A DNA stretch of 64,000 nucleotides from Prorocentrum cordatum (Eukaryota > Sar > Dinophyceae > Prorocentrales > Prorocentraceae): positions 265,752 to 329,751 of the forward strand of contig CAUYUJ010022537.1 of NCBI GenBank assembly GCA_963575745.1, read 5' to 3'. The translations under genes and the position numbers were made by a program. The notes under the pieces are model-generated. The model saw nothing but the letters and a program-made list of their open reading frames with translations, had not been told where the DNA came from and did no database searches. Below are positions 44,260 through 54,796 of this stretch, one piece after another. Position 1 is the stretch's first letter. The number at the start of each line of letters is the position of its first letter.

Positions 44260-44961
44260 GTGCGGCCTGCATCTCCCCACAAAACCCTGCCAGGCGCGCA
44301 GCTGGAGCTGTTGCGAGCAGATCGCGAGCCCCCCAGCCAGGACAACGAGGCCGGTACCGTGGAGACTTGCGGCCGGGATACATGGCGGCACCAGAGGCCC
44401 GACCCGCGTCAATGGCCAGAGCCCAAGGGCCCCGACACGGGACAACAACTGTACAAAACAGGAATCAACAACATCCAGTGGGACCTCCCCAGGAAGACGC
44501 CCGGCGAGGCGATGCGACGACTCCAAGTCACACTGGGGACAATGCTCACTGGCACCTGGCACGCTTTCGCCATGCGGCAGTCTGTGCCCGGCAGCAAGGG
44601 CGCGCTCGACCCGCTTCGGCACGACCCGCAAACCTGCCACCTCTTCCTGGAATCCTTCCGCAGCCACAAGTGCGACGTATGGGTCCTCAGCGACGCGCTG
44701 GGCCTCGACGTCGACTGGGCTCGGCCGTGGCAGCTGCGCCTGGGTCGGAGCAGAGGCGCGAGCAGTGATCGCCGCGCGGCAACGGGCTACCCGAACAACC
44801 GGGCCCCCAAGAAGCGCAAGAAACAGTGGTGGGCCGTCTCCCTACAGTCGCCTTGCTACCCCCCTCGTGGCGTCGCACGCGCGGGGATCTGGTGCGTGGA
44901 GGGCGGTCACTGGCAGCGGGCCCGTCGCTCCCCTGCTGAGAGTGTGTCTCGCGGCGGTTAG
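44260..44961 (+). CDS. Unrecognised protein-coding segment (possible exon)
   Basis: About 230 codons are open from upstream of 44260 to TAG at 44959, without an ATG at the beginning; the first ATG is at about 44510 (MRRLQVTLGTMLTGTWHAFA). The middle part has ordinary composition (GINNIQWDLPRKTPGEAMRR, LFLESFRSHKCDVWVLSDAL, GLDVDWARPWQLRLGRS), unlike the Arg/Pro-rich noise in the other frames over the same bases. It ends in a basic stretch (APKKRKKQW) that looks like a nuclear localisation signal. No family is recognised. It lies 300 bp after the PPR region on the same strand and may be a separate retroposed gene or an exon. A competing frame (43670-45334) is longer but Ser/Pro/Arg-rich and less convincing. 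Confidence 0.35.
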   Translation: MRPASPHKTLPGAQLELLRADREPPSQDNEAGTVETCGRDTWRHQRPDPRQWPEPKGPDTGQQLYKTGINNIQWDLPRKTPGEAMRRLQVTLGTMLTGTWHAFAMRQSVPGSKGALDPLRHDPQTCHLFLESFRSHKCDVWVLSDALGLDVDWARPWQLRLGRSRGASSDRRAATGYPNNRAPKKRKKQWWAVSLQSPCYPPRGVARAGIWCVEGGHWQRARRSPAESVSRGG

Positions 44962-45429
44962 CTGCGCCCCCCTCATGCGCAGATGTTATCGGCGTGCAGC
45001 TGCTGCCATGTCACTTGGATGTCAAGTCGTAGATGGGGCTCTTGCAGACGCACTCTGCCGGCTCACACTTTGTAAACGGCATCGCGCTCGTGGGATCAGG
45101 TGCGAGGAGGATGGTCTCTGGCAGCAGGCCCGTTGCTGCCCGGCGCATCCTGCGACGTGTCTCGACTTCTGTTTCGTTCAGAACTTCTACTTATTCATCT
45201 TGGCTGCTGTCTACGTGCTGCGTGTGTTTCTATGCCGTCGACCTCAGTATTTTTCTCCTCTGTCTGCGTGCTGCGCTTGTGGCTATGCCGTGGGCAGTCT
45301 GGATTTCTACTCTGAGATCCACCTTCTCTGCTGACTATGAGTTGTACGCCGTACTCATCAGCGCGATGGGGTTCTCATACTTTCTCCCTCTTGGTTCTGA
45401 CGTGCTGTTGTCGGACGTGCCGTGCATCT
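44962..45429. other. Unassigned spacer
   Basis: Contains repeated words GTCTACGTGCTGCGTGTG and CTGTCTGCGTGCTGCGCTTG near 45208-45285. No gene is supported. Confidence 0.3.
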
Positions 45430-46240
45430 ACATGGAATATACCGTCCCTGCAGCTTCCCCCCCCCGCCGTGTACCTGTGTTCAGCGGCTTTTGGCTGCGC
45501 CCCCCCTCTGCAGGAGGCCGTGGAGGAACAACTATGGACCGTTGGACAAGAGGTGCAGTGCAGAAGTGTGGACTCAGCTACTGCAGTGTGAATGATGGCG
45601 TGTCCCGCGGGTTATCCTGTGGCTTGCATCCTGGCGTCGGGCTCCCTGGGGGGCCGCCGCTGGTCCCGGGTCCGCCCTCTGTGGCTCTGGTACTCTTGCT
45701 GTTTCTGTCGGTCAGCGGTGACGGCGGCGCCGCTGTCTCCAGCGTTGCCCGCTTGGGCCGGCGCGCTGCCGGGGCGCCCTTGCAGCTTCCACCCCTCGCC
45801 GTGTACTTGTGTTCGGCGGCTTTTGGCTGCGCCCCCCCCCTGCCGGGGGCCGTGGGGGGCAACAGTGGGCCGTTTGACATGAGGTACAGTGCAGAAGTGT
45901 GGACTCAGCGGATGCAGTGGGAAGGGGCCCGGGTGTCCCGCGGGCTCTCCTGTGGCTTGCATCCTGGCGCCGGGCTCCCTGGGGGGCCGCCGCTGGTCCT
46001 GGGTCCGCCTTCTGTGGCTCTGGTATTCTTGCATCCCGTTTCTGTCGGTCAGCGGTGGCGGTGGCACCGCCCTCTTCAGCGTGGTCCACATGTGCCAGCG
46101 CACTGCCGGGTTGTCCCTGCGGCCTTCCCCCCCCCGCCGTGTACCTGTGTTCTGCGGCTTTTGGCTGCGCCCCCCCCCTGCAGGAGGCCGAGGAGGAACA
46201 GCAATGTACCGTTGGACAGTAGGTACTGTGAAAGGTGCCC
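45430..46240 (+). repeat. Tandem array, ~333-bp unit, 2.5 copies
   Basis: GTGTCCCGCGGG occurs at 45600 and 45933 (333 bp apart); CGCCGTGTACCTGTGTTC-type phrases lie at about 45466, 45798 and 46136. Each unit carries GCAGAAGTGTGGACTCAGC, GGGGGGCCGCCGCTGGTCC, TTTCTGTCGGTCAGCGGT and the motif GCGGCTTTTGGCTGCGCC. The long open frame over it is explained by a 333-bp period divisible by three. Confidence 0.85.
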
Positions 46241-47171
46241 TGTGTGAGGCACGGAGGCCCAGCTGCAGGTTCCACCCAGCCCCCAGAGGCCGAGAACGAG
46301 GCTCCCGTAGGGAACCTAGAGGCGTCAATGGACGAGGTATCTGGAGAGAATCAACACGTGCCCATGGAATTGGGCGGCGCTGACCACCCACCAAGGGGGC
46401 AGGCCACCAGACCCCCCCTTGCAACGACGGGTGCCTCACCTCAGCGACCGCCAGGCGTCGATGGACGAGCGGGCTCCGAGCAGACAGCGACAACCCCGCT
46501 CCTGAGGGCCGTCCTACCCTCCTCCTTCTCTCCTCCTCCTTCTCTCCTCCTCCTCCTCCTCCTCCTCCTCCTCCTCCTCCTCCTCCTCCTCCTCCTCCTC
46601 CTCCCCCTCCTCATTCATTCACAATGTCTCTGCGGCTTTTGGCTGCGCCCCCCCCCTGCGAAGATTGCCGCGGCCGCAGATGTGCGCTCGCCCTGAGACC
46701 GGCCCAGGGAGCTCCGGTCCCTCGTTGCCGATTCAGCCTTTGTTCTGCTACAAGGACGCCACGCCCGTGGGCAGGAAGTTCCGTGCATGGAGGCCCAGGG
46801 TATCACTATCTGTGTCCAGCGGCTTTTGGCTGTGCCCCCTTCTCTCGTTCACAAGTCTCTGCGGCTTTTGGCTGCGCCCCCCCAACTAACAGCATATATT
46901 GGCTTTGTCAGCGAGCGGCCCCGCATCGAGTGGTAAAGAGCCTTCCACGGTCCATGTTCGTTTCGCTCTTTTCGGCGCAGCCACAACCCCAGCCTTCGCT
47001 GGGACATTGCATCGTTGTGCCCCCGAACCGCGTGAGTCGGATACGATGCATGTGGACCGGCTACCAGCTGTGGTTGTCAGCCGCGTGCAAGCACACCAGT
47101 GGTCTCTTATGGGACGGTGCCCCGACACCCCTCATTGACACCAGTGCTCAGCGGCTTGTGGCTGCGCCCCC
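45484..47171 (+). repeat. GCGGCTTTTGGCTGCGCCCC motif, seven copies
   Basis: Near-identical 20-bp motifs start at about 45484, 45816, 46154, 46632, 46819 (TGTG variant), 46861 and 47151 (CTTGTGG variant). The first three lie in the 333-bp units, the others outside them in otherwise different sequence. The motif is therefore more conserved than the units that carry it. Confidence 0.8.
46541..46616 (+). repeat. (CCT)n pyrimidine tract
   Basis: About 22 CCT triplets. This is the only long run of this family in the window with the pyrimidine strand on top. Confidence 0.95.
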
Positions 47172-47880
47172 CTCCTGCCTGTGGCCCGCCCTGGTCCGTC
47201 GCCGACCCGGCCATGGTTCTGTCTTGGCCCGCTGTCAGCACGCCGCTTGCGAGCGGTACGGCCCAGCAGCCCAGTAGCCGCCAGCCTTCGTCACGCCACC
47301 GGCGTCGGGGTATTGGCTTCCGCACGGGCAGCGTGGCAGGTGTGGTTGGGTGCAGCCGTCAGCCATACACTCGGTGACACCTGGTGTCTGGCTTCGTCGA
47401 GTGAGCGGCCCTGCGTTGACTGGTTCAGCCTTCTGCAGATCGTGGTCGCTCTCTCCAGAGCAGCCCCAGCTACCAGCCCTCGTCAGTATTTTGCATCGTT
47501 GTGCCCCCGTCTGCGTGAATCGGACACGATTTGCACGCACTGGCTTCCGGCTGGAGGTGGCTCAGCCTCGTGAGCGCACACCATTGGTCTTTACTGGAGG
47601 GCGCTTTGATGTGGATCAGCCACACCTTTGCAAGTGCGCGGCCCTGCATTGAGTGGTTCAGCCTTCTGCAGTTCGTGGTCGCTCTCTTCAGAGCAGCCCC
47701 GGCTACCAGCCCTCGTCTGTGCGTTGCATCGTTGCGCCCCCGAGCTGCGTGAGTCGGATACGATGTGCTCGTATTGGCTACCGGCTGGAGGTGGCTCAGC
47801 CTCGTGAGCGCACACCAGTGGTCTTTCTCTATTGGATGGCGCTCTGACGCGTTCAGCCACACCGAGGTCCAGTGAGCCTT
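46895..47880 (+). repeat. Tandem-like family, ~235-bp unit, 3 copies
   Basis: GCATCGTTGYGCCCCCG followed by GCGTGA(G/A)TCGGA(T/C)ACGAT occurs at about 47007, 47493 and 47727. Also repeated are AGCGGCCC(T/C)GC, GTTCAGCCTTCTGCAG(A/T)TCG, CGGCTGGAGGTGGCTCAGCC and GCGCACACCA(G/T)TGGTCTT. The second and third copies are adjacent (235 bp). The first is about 485 bp earlier, with unrelated sequence between. Confidence 0.8.
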
Positions 47881-48250
47881 GATGAGTCAGGCCTTGCCGC
47901 ACCATCGTTCACCCGGGGTGCTGCAGTGAGTCTGAGTTAGTCGCTCGCGCTCGCCCTCTCCCCCCTCTCTTGCCCCCTTCCTTTGTGTTTCGGCTGGAGC
48001 TTGGCGCCGAAAGGGCGACTTCTCCCCGCCGTTCCGCCGCCGGTCGCCGCGCCTTGGCGTCCCCACCCGCTGGGATGCCAGTGCCGGTCACCTGCGGACA
48101 CCACTGGCGCCTTAATGAGGGTCATTTTGTCCCTTGCATGTGCGTACGCCACTGCGGCCAATTATCTTCGTACCGCGCCCCGGACGTTAACCCGCTTCTT
48201 GACCTTTGCCTTGGAGCCGCCGACCAAACAAATATGTTGTATGTTCTTCG
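47881..48250. other. Unassigned spacer
   Basis: Unique sequence with no recognised gene. Confidence 0.3.
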
Positions 48251-48253
48251 ACT

Positions 48254-48348
48254 GGGATGGTTGGCTTGCGCCCAGCAGGCAACACGAGCCCCCCCCGCCG
48301 CCCGTGCCAACGTCCAGCGCAGAGTGGGCGCGGGGTGCCCGCTCCACG
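48254..48348 (+). repeat. Dispersed repeat copy 2 (partner of 41366-41464)
   Basis: Diverged copy starting GGGATGGTTGGCTTGCGCCC. It is preceded by ATATGTTGTATGTTC, a phrase that follows the other copy. Confidence 0.5.
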
Positions 48349-49370
48349 CTGCAGGCAACGTGTGCTGCGTGTGCTATGTTTTGAGTGTGGGTTCGGGGTG
48401 GATGCCGGTCGGGTGGGAGAGGATTTTGTTATTGTGTAGGGAGCAGTGATCGATTCCTCCCAAAAGGGGAAGAGGGCTTGGATGAGGCGACCCGCCGGAC
48501 CGCCTGCGCCCAGAGGGCCTGTTGGATTCCCTTTCCCCCTGCTCACCTCTGTTCCCATTCGCTGCCTATGCTCTTCCGTTCCCTCCGTGGTCCTCTTCGT
48601 TTCCCCTCTCGCTCCCTCTGCCCCCTTCCTTTCCGTTCTACGTCCCTCGCCTCCCCTCTCATCCACCCTCAGCAAGAGCCAGGCACACCCGGGGGCCGCT
48701 CGCTGCAGTCATTCATTACCTTACAGACGCAGGCCGGGACATTGTTCAGCTCACTCTTTGGCATCAGCCATCTGACGTGTCGCGCCAACGCGAAGGCTGA
48801 ACATTTGATGGCGGCAAGTTTCATAATTTAGTCAAGCTGAGGAGCTGTTAGACGCTTTCGCTGAGTCTAACAGACTAAGCCATATCCGCAAGCAGCCAGC
48901 TCCACTCCTTGAGTTGGTGGCATGAAAAAGTGGTGTTGAGAAATTCAGTTTAACGAAGCAGCTTTTCGAAGTGAGGTGAGAGCGTATTCCAGTCTACTGT
49001 CGCAGGCTGGCGCAAGCGCTACTGACTATCGCGGTAGGGGGTGCCTGGCCAGGTTGGCGCAAGGTTGAGGCGGGATATGCAGTGCCATAATGTTGCGACC
49101 GTTGTGGCGAACGCACCGACAATCGAGACTTTCCAGCATTCACCGCGTTACAGGAGTTATGCCATAAAGCGCTGACTCAAGGCGCCAGCCTCCAATGCTA
49201 CTGGTATCGAGTACTCATCCCATCCCACCACCGCAGCGAGAAGAGCTGGACCATTAGTCACCATGATGAGTTTGATATGTTTTTTTTTGTGGAGGCACGC
49301 GCCAGTGCCCCCTTCATCTTCACGGCGACGCTTCAAGCGGACCTGACACACATGATCCTCGATTTCGTCG
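48349..49370. other. Unassigned spacer upstream of the RNase H remnant
   Basis: A CT-rich zone lies at 48525-48665. A perfect 9-bp hairpin (CTGTTAGAC/GTCTAACAG, 11-nt loop) is at 48845-48873. The last 250 bp may be the decayed linker before the RNase H domain, but no reverse-transcriptase motif was seen. Confidence 0.3.
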
Positions 49371-49803
49371 GGTACTTTTAGCAGTGACGGAGTCGTTCCA
49401 GAGCCTAATGGAGATTCTCGTTGTTGTTGGACCCCCTGTCAGGTGCTAAGCAGACCGTCCCGCGTTTGGAACCTCTGGGCCTCCTGGTGAGCATCCGTGG
49501 GTCCCGCGGGTGCATGATTTTCGTTACCGACCACGAACAGGTGTGCCCAGGTTTGTTGGCCAGACAGTTTCTTGAGGCTGCTGGAGTTAACTTCGACTTG
49601 TGGCAGCACATCGGCTTGGCCCTCAGGCAGCGAGGCAAGTATCACACGAGCGTTGCTGTCATCAAAGTGCCATCCCACGTTTCCGGCAGCGAGGTCGTCG
49701 AACGAGGCCTTGGTGGATTGGCTAATTGCAGGCACCGTTTCCGCTGATCACCTGGCGGGAGCTGCCGTCGCAGGTGCTCGTGGTGGGCGAAGCTCAGAAT
49801 ACC
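49371..49803 (+). pseudogene. RNase H domain remnant of a LINE-type retrotransposon
   Basis: Four blocks of a type-1 RNase H fold occur in order. FSSDGV (about 49377) stands where the first catalytic Asp is expected. KQTVPRLEPLGLL (about 49452) has the second catalytic residue, Glu; QTVPRAEL-like wording is usual in retroelement RNase H. FVTDHEQV (about 49518) has the third, Asp, followed by FDLWQHIGLALRQRG. IKVPSHV (about 49662), then SADHLAGAAVAGA (about 49745), holds the last Asp. The blocks are in frames 3, 2, 2 and 3, so frame changes near 49410 and 49706 break the gene, and TAA at 49406 lies in the central frame. In LINEs this domain lies after the reverse transcriptase and degrades the RNA strand during target-primed insertion. 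No intact reverse transcriptase is visible nearby, so this is a truncated, dead copy. Confidence 0.7.
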
Positions 49804-50276
49804 CAAGTGTTACATCGTCGGACGTTTTTTGGTCCAGGGGGCGTTCTGCCCTCGGCCTATGTTATTGTGAGCTCGCTTCGAGACTGGCCTTGTCTTGTGT
49901 TATCCCCTGCCCTTGATACAGTCGACCCGTATAGCAAGGATGGGCAACCTTCCACAGGATACCCTTGCGTCCTTGCCCTTTCGGTCCATCCTCAGCGACT
50001 CCCGCTGGCCAACCCCGTTCGAAAGCCGTCCACGTGGCCCTCCGAGGCCCCTGTATCCTTGTCGCGCATCCTTATGGTACGGGTTGACTGCATTCCTCCC
50101 CTCCCCTCCCTTTCCCTCCTTCCTCCCTTTGCCTACCCCTCCCTCCCCGTTCTCCATGTCATCTTGCCCTCCCCCAACCCCCCCGCGGCAGTCAGCTGGT
50201 CGCCCACGCGGGCCTCGGGACGAGGACCAGAGCGCTTTGCGCCGCCCCAAGCCCTGCGCGAGGACGGGAAGACGAG
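49804..50276. other. Unassigned spacer
   Basis: Unique sequence with a CCCTCCC zone at 50097-50185. No gene was recognised. Confidence 0.3.
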
Positions 50277-50790
50277 GACGAGGAGGAGGAGGAAGAGGAG
50301 AAGGAGGAGGAGGAGGAGGAGGAGGAGGATGAGGAGGAGGAGGAGGGGGGATGAGGAGGAGGAGGAGGAGGAGGAGGAGGAGGAGGAGGAGGACGAGGAG
50401 GGGGGAGGAGGAGGAGGAGGAGGAGGAGAAGGAGAGGAGGAGGAGGAGGAGGAGGAGGAGGGAGGAGGAGGAGGAGGAGGAGGAGGAGGAGGAGGAGAGG
50501 AGGAGGAGGAGGAGGGAGGAGAGGAGGAGGAGGAGGAGGAGGAGGAGGAGGACGAGGAGAGGGGAGGAGGAGGAGGAGGAGGAGGAGGAGGAGGAGGAGG
50601 AGGAGGAGGAGGAGGAGGAGGAGGAGGGGAGGAGGAGGAGGAGGAGGTGGAGGAGGAGGAGGAGGAGGAGGAGGAGGAGGAGGAGTAGGAGGAGCAGGAG
50701 GAGGAGGAGGAGGAGGAGGAGGAGGAGGAGGAGGAGGAGGAGGAGGAGGGAGGAGGAGGAGGAGGAGGAGTAGGAGGAGGATGAGGACGG
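50277..50790 (+). repeat. (GGA)n purine tract, ~510 bp
   Basis: The longest homopurine block in the window: GGA triplets on the + strand with scattered GAC, GAT and GGGG interruptions. Open frames across it (poly-Glu, poly-Gly, poly-Arg; poly-Leu, Pro, Ser on the minus strand) are artefacts. Confidence 0.97.
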
Positions 50791-52070
50791 CGCGAGCGAC
50801 AAACAAGGTGACGAATTTGATGTGATAGCGAGGAGGGCGCGTGCTACAGCGGCCTGATGTCGATCGTCAACCACCAGGCTCCAGTCTGTGAGCCGAAGGG
50901 TGTGTTGTTCCGTCTTGGGCTGGCGTGGGTCGATCTGCAGTACGTCACCGCGTGCCTTTGATGTCCGGCCGTGCTGTGTGCAAGAGAAGATTTCGTCTTC
51001 GTCATACGGCCTCAGAGGGTCCTAAGAGGTCCCGACGAAAATCCAAGACCGAGGTGCCCGCAAGATACTCTACGACGGCCCAGGAGACCCCCACCGAACC
51101 CGCAGAACTGTCCCGAATCTTACCCGCAACATCAGGGCCACGAGCAACCAGGAAGCGCCATGAATGACAAGCAGTAGGGTAGCAGCAGTGCAGCAGTTCT
51201 GGCAGGCAGCGAGCAGTATCAGCAGTCAACAAGAACACACAACAATCAGCAAACAACCATCAACGACAGTCGCAGCAACAAATGCCCCCTCAGGCTACAG
51301 CAACCATAATGAACAATCAGCAGCACGGAACAATTAACAGCAAACATACGCAAACATTAGTTGCAAGGATCTCTTCCTGTTGCACTCGGAATGAGTTGAG
51401 AGATGGATCGCGACCCGGGGTCCGAGAGTCCACACATAATCGATTGTCGAGCCAAGCTGCTCGACCTATACTGACTGATGCCTTGATCCGCCCACTGGGG
51501 CCTGAGCCTGTTGCTGCTGATCCAAGGTCGCCGCCGAGCGCGGCCGAACGCGTAGGCAGAACACCTTCCGCAGAGAGCCGCGAAGCTTCTGCGATGTTGC
51601 CGATCAGTTGTTTAGGGGGAGTCCTCTAGCGTTCTGCGCTTAACCCTTTGCTCCGCGAAGCTGGCGCCGAAATGCTGGGCGACAGAGTCGTCGGCCAGGG
51701 CTGCTGCATGTAGCTGCGGCGTCCTCGAGGGACATTCCGATTCACCAGAAGTCCAAGCAATGTTGTTTTGTACAATTGCTTCTGTTCGAGCTCTCCACAT
51801 CCAACAGGTCCTCAAACCATTCTCCGCAAAGAAGTACATACCACCTCCGTGGACCTTACGAATCACCCAAGCCTTTATTGCAGTATTGAGGACGATCAGA
51901 TACCTGAAGCCCCTCCAGTACCTGCCGCACGGTGGTGGATACCGAGGTGCTTGCTTGCCGCGATTTCCACCGTGCCGGTGCTTCACCCTGTCGGGCGACC
52001 ATTCGCGAATTGCTCAGAATGTTCAGCGCGAGGCAACTTTGTTTCCCAGGTTGGAGAACGCATCGCCAGA
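50791..52070. other. Unassigned spacer
   Basis: CAGCAGT and CAACAATCAGC words occur at 51170-51360. The rest is unique, balanced-composition sequence. No recognisable gene, RNA or element. Confidence 0.3.
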
Positions 52071-54307
52071 TTTTTCTCCCGGAACGGGCGTGGGCCCAGG
52101 GTTCTCTTTTAGTTTGTCAACTGTCCCCCGTGCCATGACTGCGGTGGGCCGGCGGATTCTGTTCCTCATAATTATCGTGGTCGAGGTGGGCCGGCTGATT
52201 AAAATTCGAGGATGTCTCGAGCGAAACGCTTGTTTTTCATCATTGGTTGAAGATGTCTCGAGCGAAACGCTGGTTTTGCAGAGTTGGGGGATGTCTCGAG
52301 CGGGGGCCCCGTGGGGGGCCAGAATTCAAAGGATGTCTCAAGCGAAATGATTGTTTTCACGTGCCCAGGTCGGCCAGGGGGATATCTAACATGGTTGTCC
52401 GTCGCTGGCGCCCCAGACGACCGCATGTTGGATATCCCCCCTGGGCGGGCTGGAACCGTGAATTTTTACCTGTGCAGGCCATCAGGGGGATATCTGACAT
52501 GGTGGTCCCGAGCTGGAATCACGTGTTTTCACGTGTCCAAGCCACCCAGGGATGTATCTAACATGGTGGTCCCGAGCTGGAAGCAGGTGTTTTTGCGTGT
52601 GCAGGCGACCCAGGACCTGCGCTGGAACCGCGTGTTTTCAGGCCACCCAGGGGGGTATCTAACATGGTGGTCCCGAGCTGGAACCATGTGTTTTTCCGTG
52701 TTTGGGCCACCCAGGAGGGGTATCTAACATGGTGGTTCTGCGCTGGAACCCGCGTGTTTTCAAGTGTCCAGGCCACCCATGGGGGGTATCTAACATGGTG
52801 GTCCTGTGCTGGAGCCACGTGTTTTTTTGGGTCCAGGCCGCCCAGGGGGGTATCGAATATGATTGTCCCGAACTGAAGCCATGTGTTTTTACGTGTCCAG
52901 GCCGCCCAGGGGGTATCTAACACGGGCCTCCTGGGGCCTTCCTGGGACCTGGAACGGACGTCTAACACCAAGATGTGTTGAGGATGTCTCAAGCGAACCA
53001 CTTGTTTTCACGTGTCCAGTTCGCCCAGGTGGATGTCTAGCATGACGTGCAACGTCCATTGGCACGTTCCGTAGCGCGTCCCCTTGGCACGTCCCGCGGT
53101 GCGTCCCCGTGGCACGTCCCCTGGCACGTCGCCTGGCGCGTCCCTTGGGACGTTCCGCGGCGCGTCCTCCTGGCATGTTTCCTTGTCAATTAGCTCTGCG
53201 GTAGCTGCTATGTGCTCAGGCAGCTCGAGCTTGAGATCCAGGTCAGTTCGGTCAGGACTCGGATGCAAAGGAGGACTCGATCCACAACGCTATAGAGCAC
53301 AATCGCGGCATGGCACAGCCTTCAGCACAGTACATCAAGATCGATGCATTCAGCATTGCAACCTGGCACGTTCCGTGGCGCGTCCCGTGGCGAGTCCCCT
53401 TGGCACGTCGCGCGGCGCGTCCCTTGGCACGTCCCGTGGCACGTCCATTGGCACGTTCCGTAGCGCGTCCCTTTGGCACGTCCCGCGGTGCGTCCCCACG
53501 GCACGTCCCTTGGCACGTCGCCTGGCGCGTCCCTTGGGACGTTCCGCGGCGCGTCCTTCTAATTAGCATGTCCCCTTGTGAATTAGCTCTTGGGCAGCTA
53601 CTATGTGCTCAGACAGCTCGAGCTTAATTCAGATCCAGATCAGTTCGGTTAGGACTCGGATGCAAAGGAAGACTCGATTCACAACGCTGTAGAGCACAAT
53701 CGCGGCATGGCACATCGCAATTCAGCACGGCGCAGCACAACACAGCCTTCGGCACGGTACATCAAGATCGATACATTCAGCATTGCAACCTGGCACGTTT
53801 CTTGGCACGTTCCGTGGCGCGTCCCGTGGCGAGTCCCCCTGGCACGTCGCGCGGCGCGTCCTCTGGCACGTCCCGTGGCACGTCCATTGGCACGTTCCGT
53901 AGCGCGTCCCTTTGGCACGTCCCGCGGTGCGTCCCCACGGCACGTCCCTTGGCACGTCGCCTGGCGCGTCCATTGGGACGTTCCGCGGCGCGTCCTTCTA
54001 ATTAGCATGTTCCCCTGTCAATTAGCTCTGGGGCAGCTGCTATGTGCTCAGGCAGCTCGAGCTTAAGATCCAGATCAGTTCGGTTAGGACTCGGATGCAA
54101 AGGAGGACTCGATCCACAACGCTATAGAGCACAATCGCGGCATGGCGCATTGCGCACGGCGCAGCACAACACAGCCCTCGGCACGGTACTTCAAGATCGA
54201 TGCATTCAGCATTGCATGTGCCCGTCTCCCACTCAGGGGTCTTTGAAACGCCGCCATGCTTCACATTTCCAGATTCCTTTCCGGGTTCGTGGGTCGATCA
54301 TGTTTTC
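52071..54307 (+). repeat. Composite modular repeat, unit 4
   Basis: Modules: A (52071-52205, TTTTTCTCCCGGAACGGGCG variant); B (52208-52365); F, a 60-70-bp array (52366-52960); a B/F junction (52975-53045); three C-D pairs (53048-54215); and E (54217-54307). Order and module boundaries match the 34-41 kb cluster although the two clusters are 11 kb apart. Confidence 0.85.
52366..52960 (+). repeat. Module F array, ~64-bp unit (in composite unit 4)
   Basis: GTCCAGGCCACCCAGGGGGG, then TATCTAACATGGTGGTCC, then GAGCTGGAACC and CGTGTTTTCA repeat about nine times with a period near 64 bp. Confidence 0.9.
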
Positions 54308-54673
54308 TCCTTACGGCCGAGAAGACCAATCTATGCGACTTCCCCGAGGTCCCGAAGACCAACGGGGGCATTGGCATTTGGACGGATTGCCTCCCTGGTA
54401 CGCTAACGTCTGTAACATGTCGAGTATCTTCGCCAAGGGCCCAGATCACCGTATCACATGGCAGCTCAGGACAAGGACGAGGTTGAGGACGAGGAAGAGG
54501 AGCATGCTTTAACGTGAGGGAGTATGATGCCTGAAGGGATGTCCTTTGATATGTGCCTCAAATGCCATAAGCGGTCCTCTGACGGCTAGTGACACTTGCA
54601 GTGTCCTTTATTACCATAGTCCCGAAGCCAAAGAGGTGTTTGTTGAATTTGCATGTAGCAGAGCGAAGGCAAA
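54308..54673. other. Unique spacer between composite units 4 and 5
   Basis: Non-repetitive, balanced composition. Short frames of natural composition occur (KTNGGIGIWTDCLPGTLTS at about 54357; a frame ending at TAA 54722 with YYHSPEAKEVFVEFACSRA) but without starts. They may be exon fragments. Confidence 0.3.
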
Positions 54674-54796
54674 ATGGCAGGACGAGCCACTCCTAAAGGA
54701 ACAGTGCCAGTTGTCCGTGAAGTAAGGTACGCGTTGACTTTGCCCGGCATGGTGAAGGCTGGAGAAACGCCGGCACAAATGGATGCAGTCATTTAG
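54674..54796 (+). CDS. Possible small protein, 40 residues
   Basis: An ATG in AAAATGG context opens 40 codons ending at TAG, with ordinary composition: MAGRATPKGTVPVVREVRYA, then LTLPGMVKAGETPAQMDAVI. It lies in one of the few non-repetitive stretches between two composite repeats. No family is recognised. It could be a genuine microprotein, a first exon or chance. Another frame overlapping its start also looks protein-like, so the region may hold a decayed gene. Confidence 0.25.
   Translation: MAGRATPKGTVPVVREVRYALTLPGMVKAGETPAQMDAVI

Noticed and set aside
45033-46247. 404-codon frame suggestive of a repetitive secreted protein
   Set aside because: The repeat period (333 bp) is divisible by three, the frame is open in other frames as well, and the DNA motif is better conserved than any protein reading.
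48845-48873. 9-bp hairpin as a transcription terminator
   Set aside because: No U tract follows, and intrinsic terminators are not expected in a eukaryotic nuclear genome.
49439-49735. Minus-strand 98-codon frame of ordinary composition
   Set aside because: It lies antisense to the RNase H blocks, which have recognised motifs in order on the plus strand.
49900-50874. Long frames over the GGA tract encoding poly-Glu/Gly or poly-Leu/Ser/Pro
   Set aside because: Triplet repeat translation in all frames.
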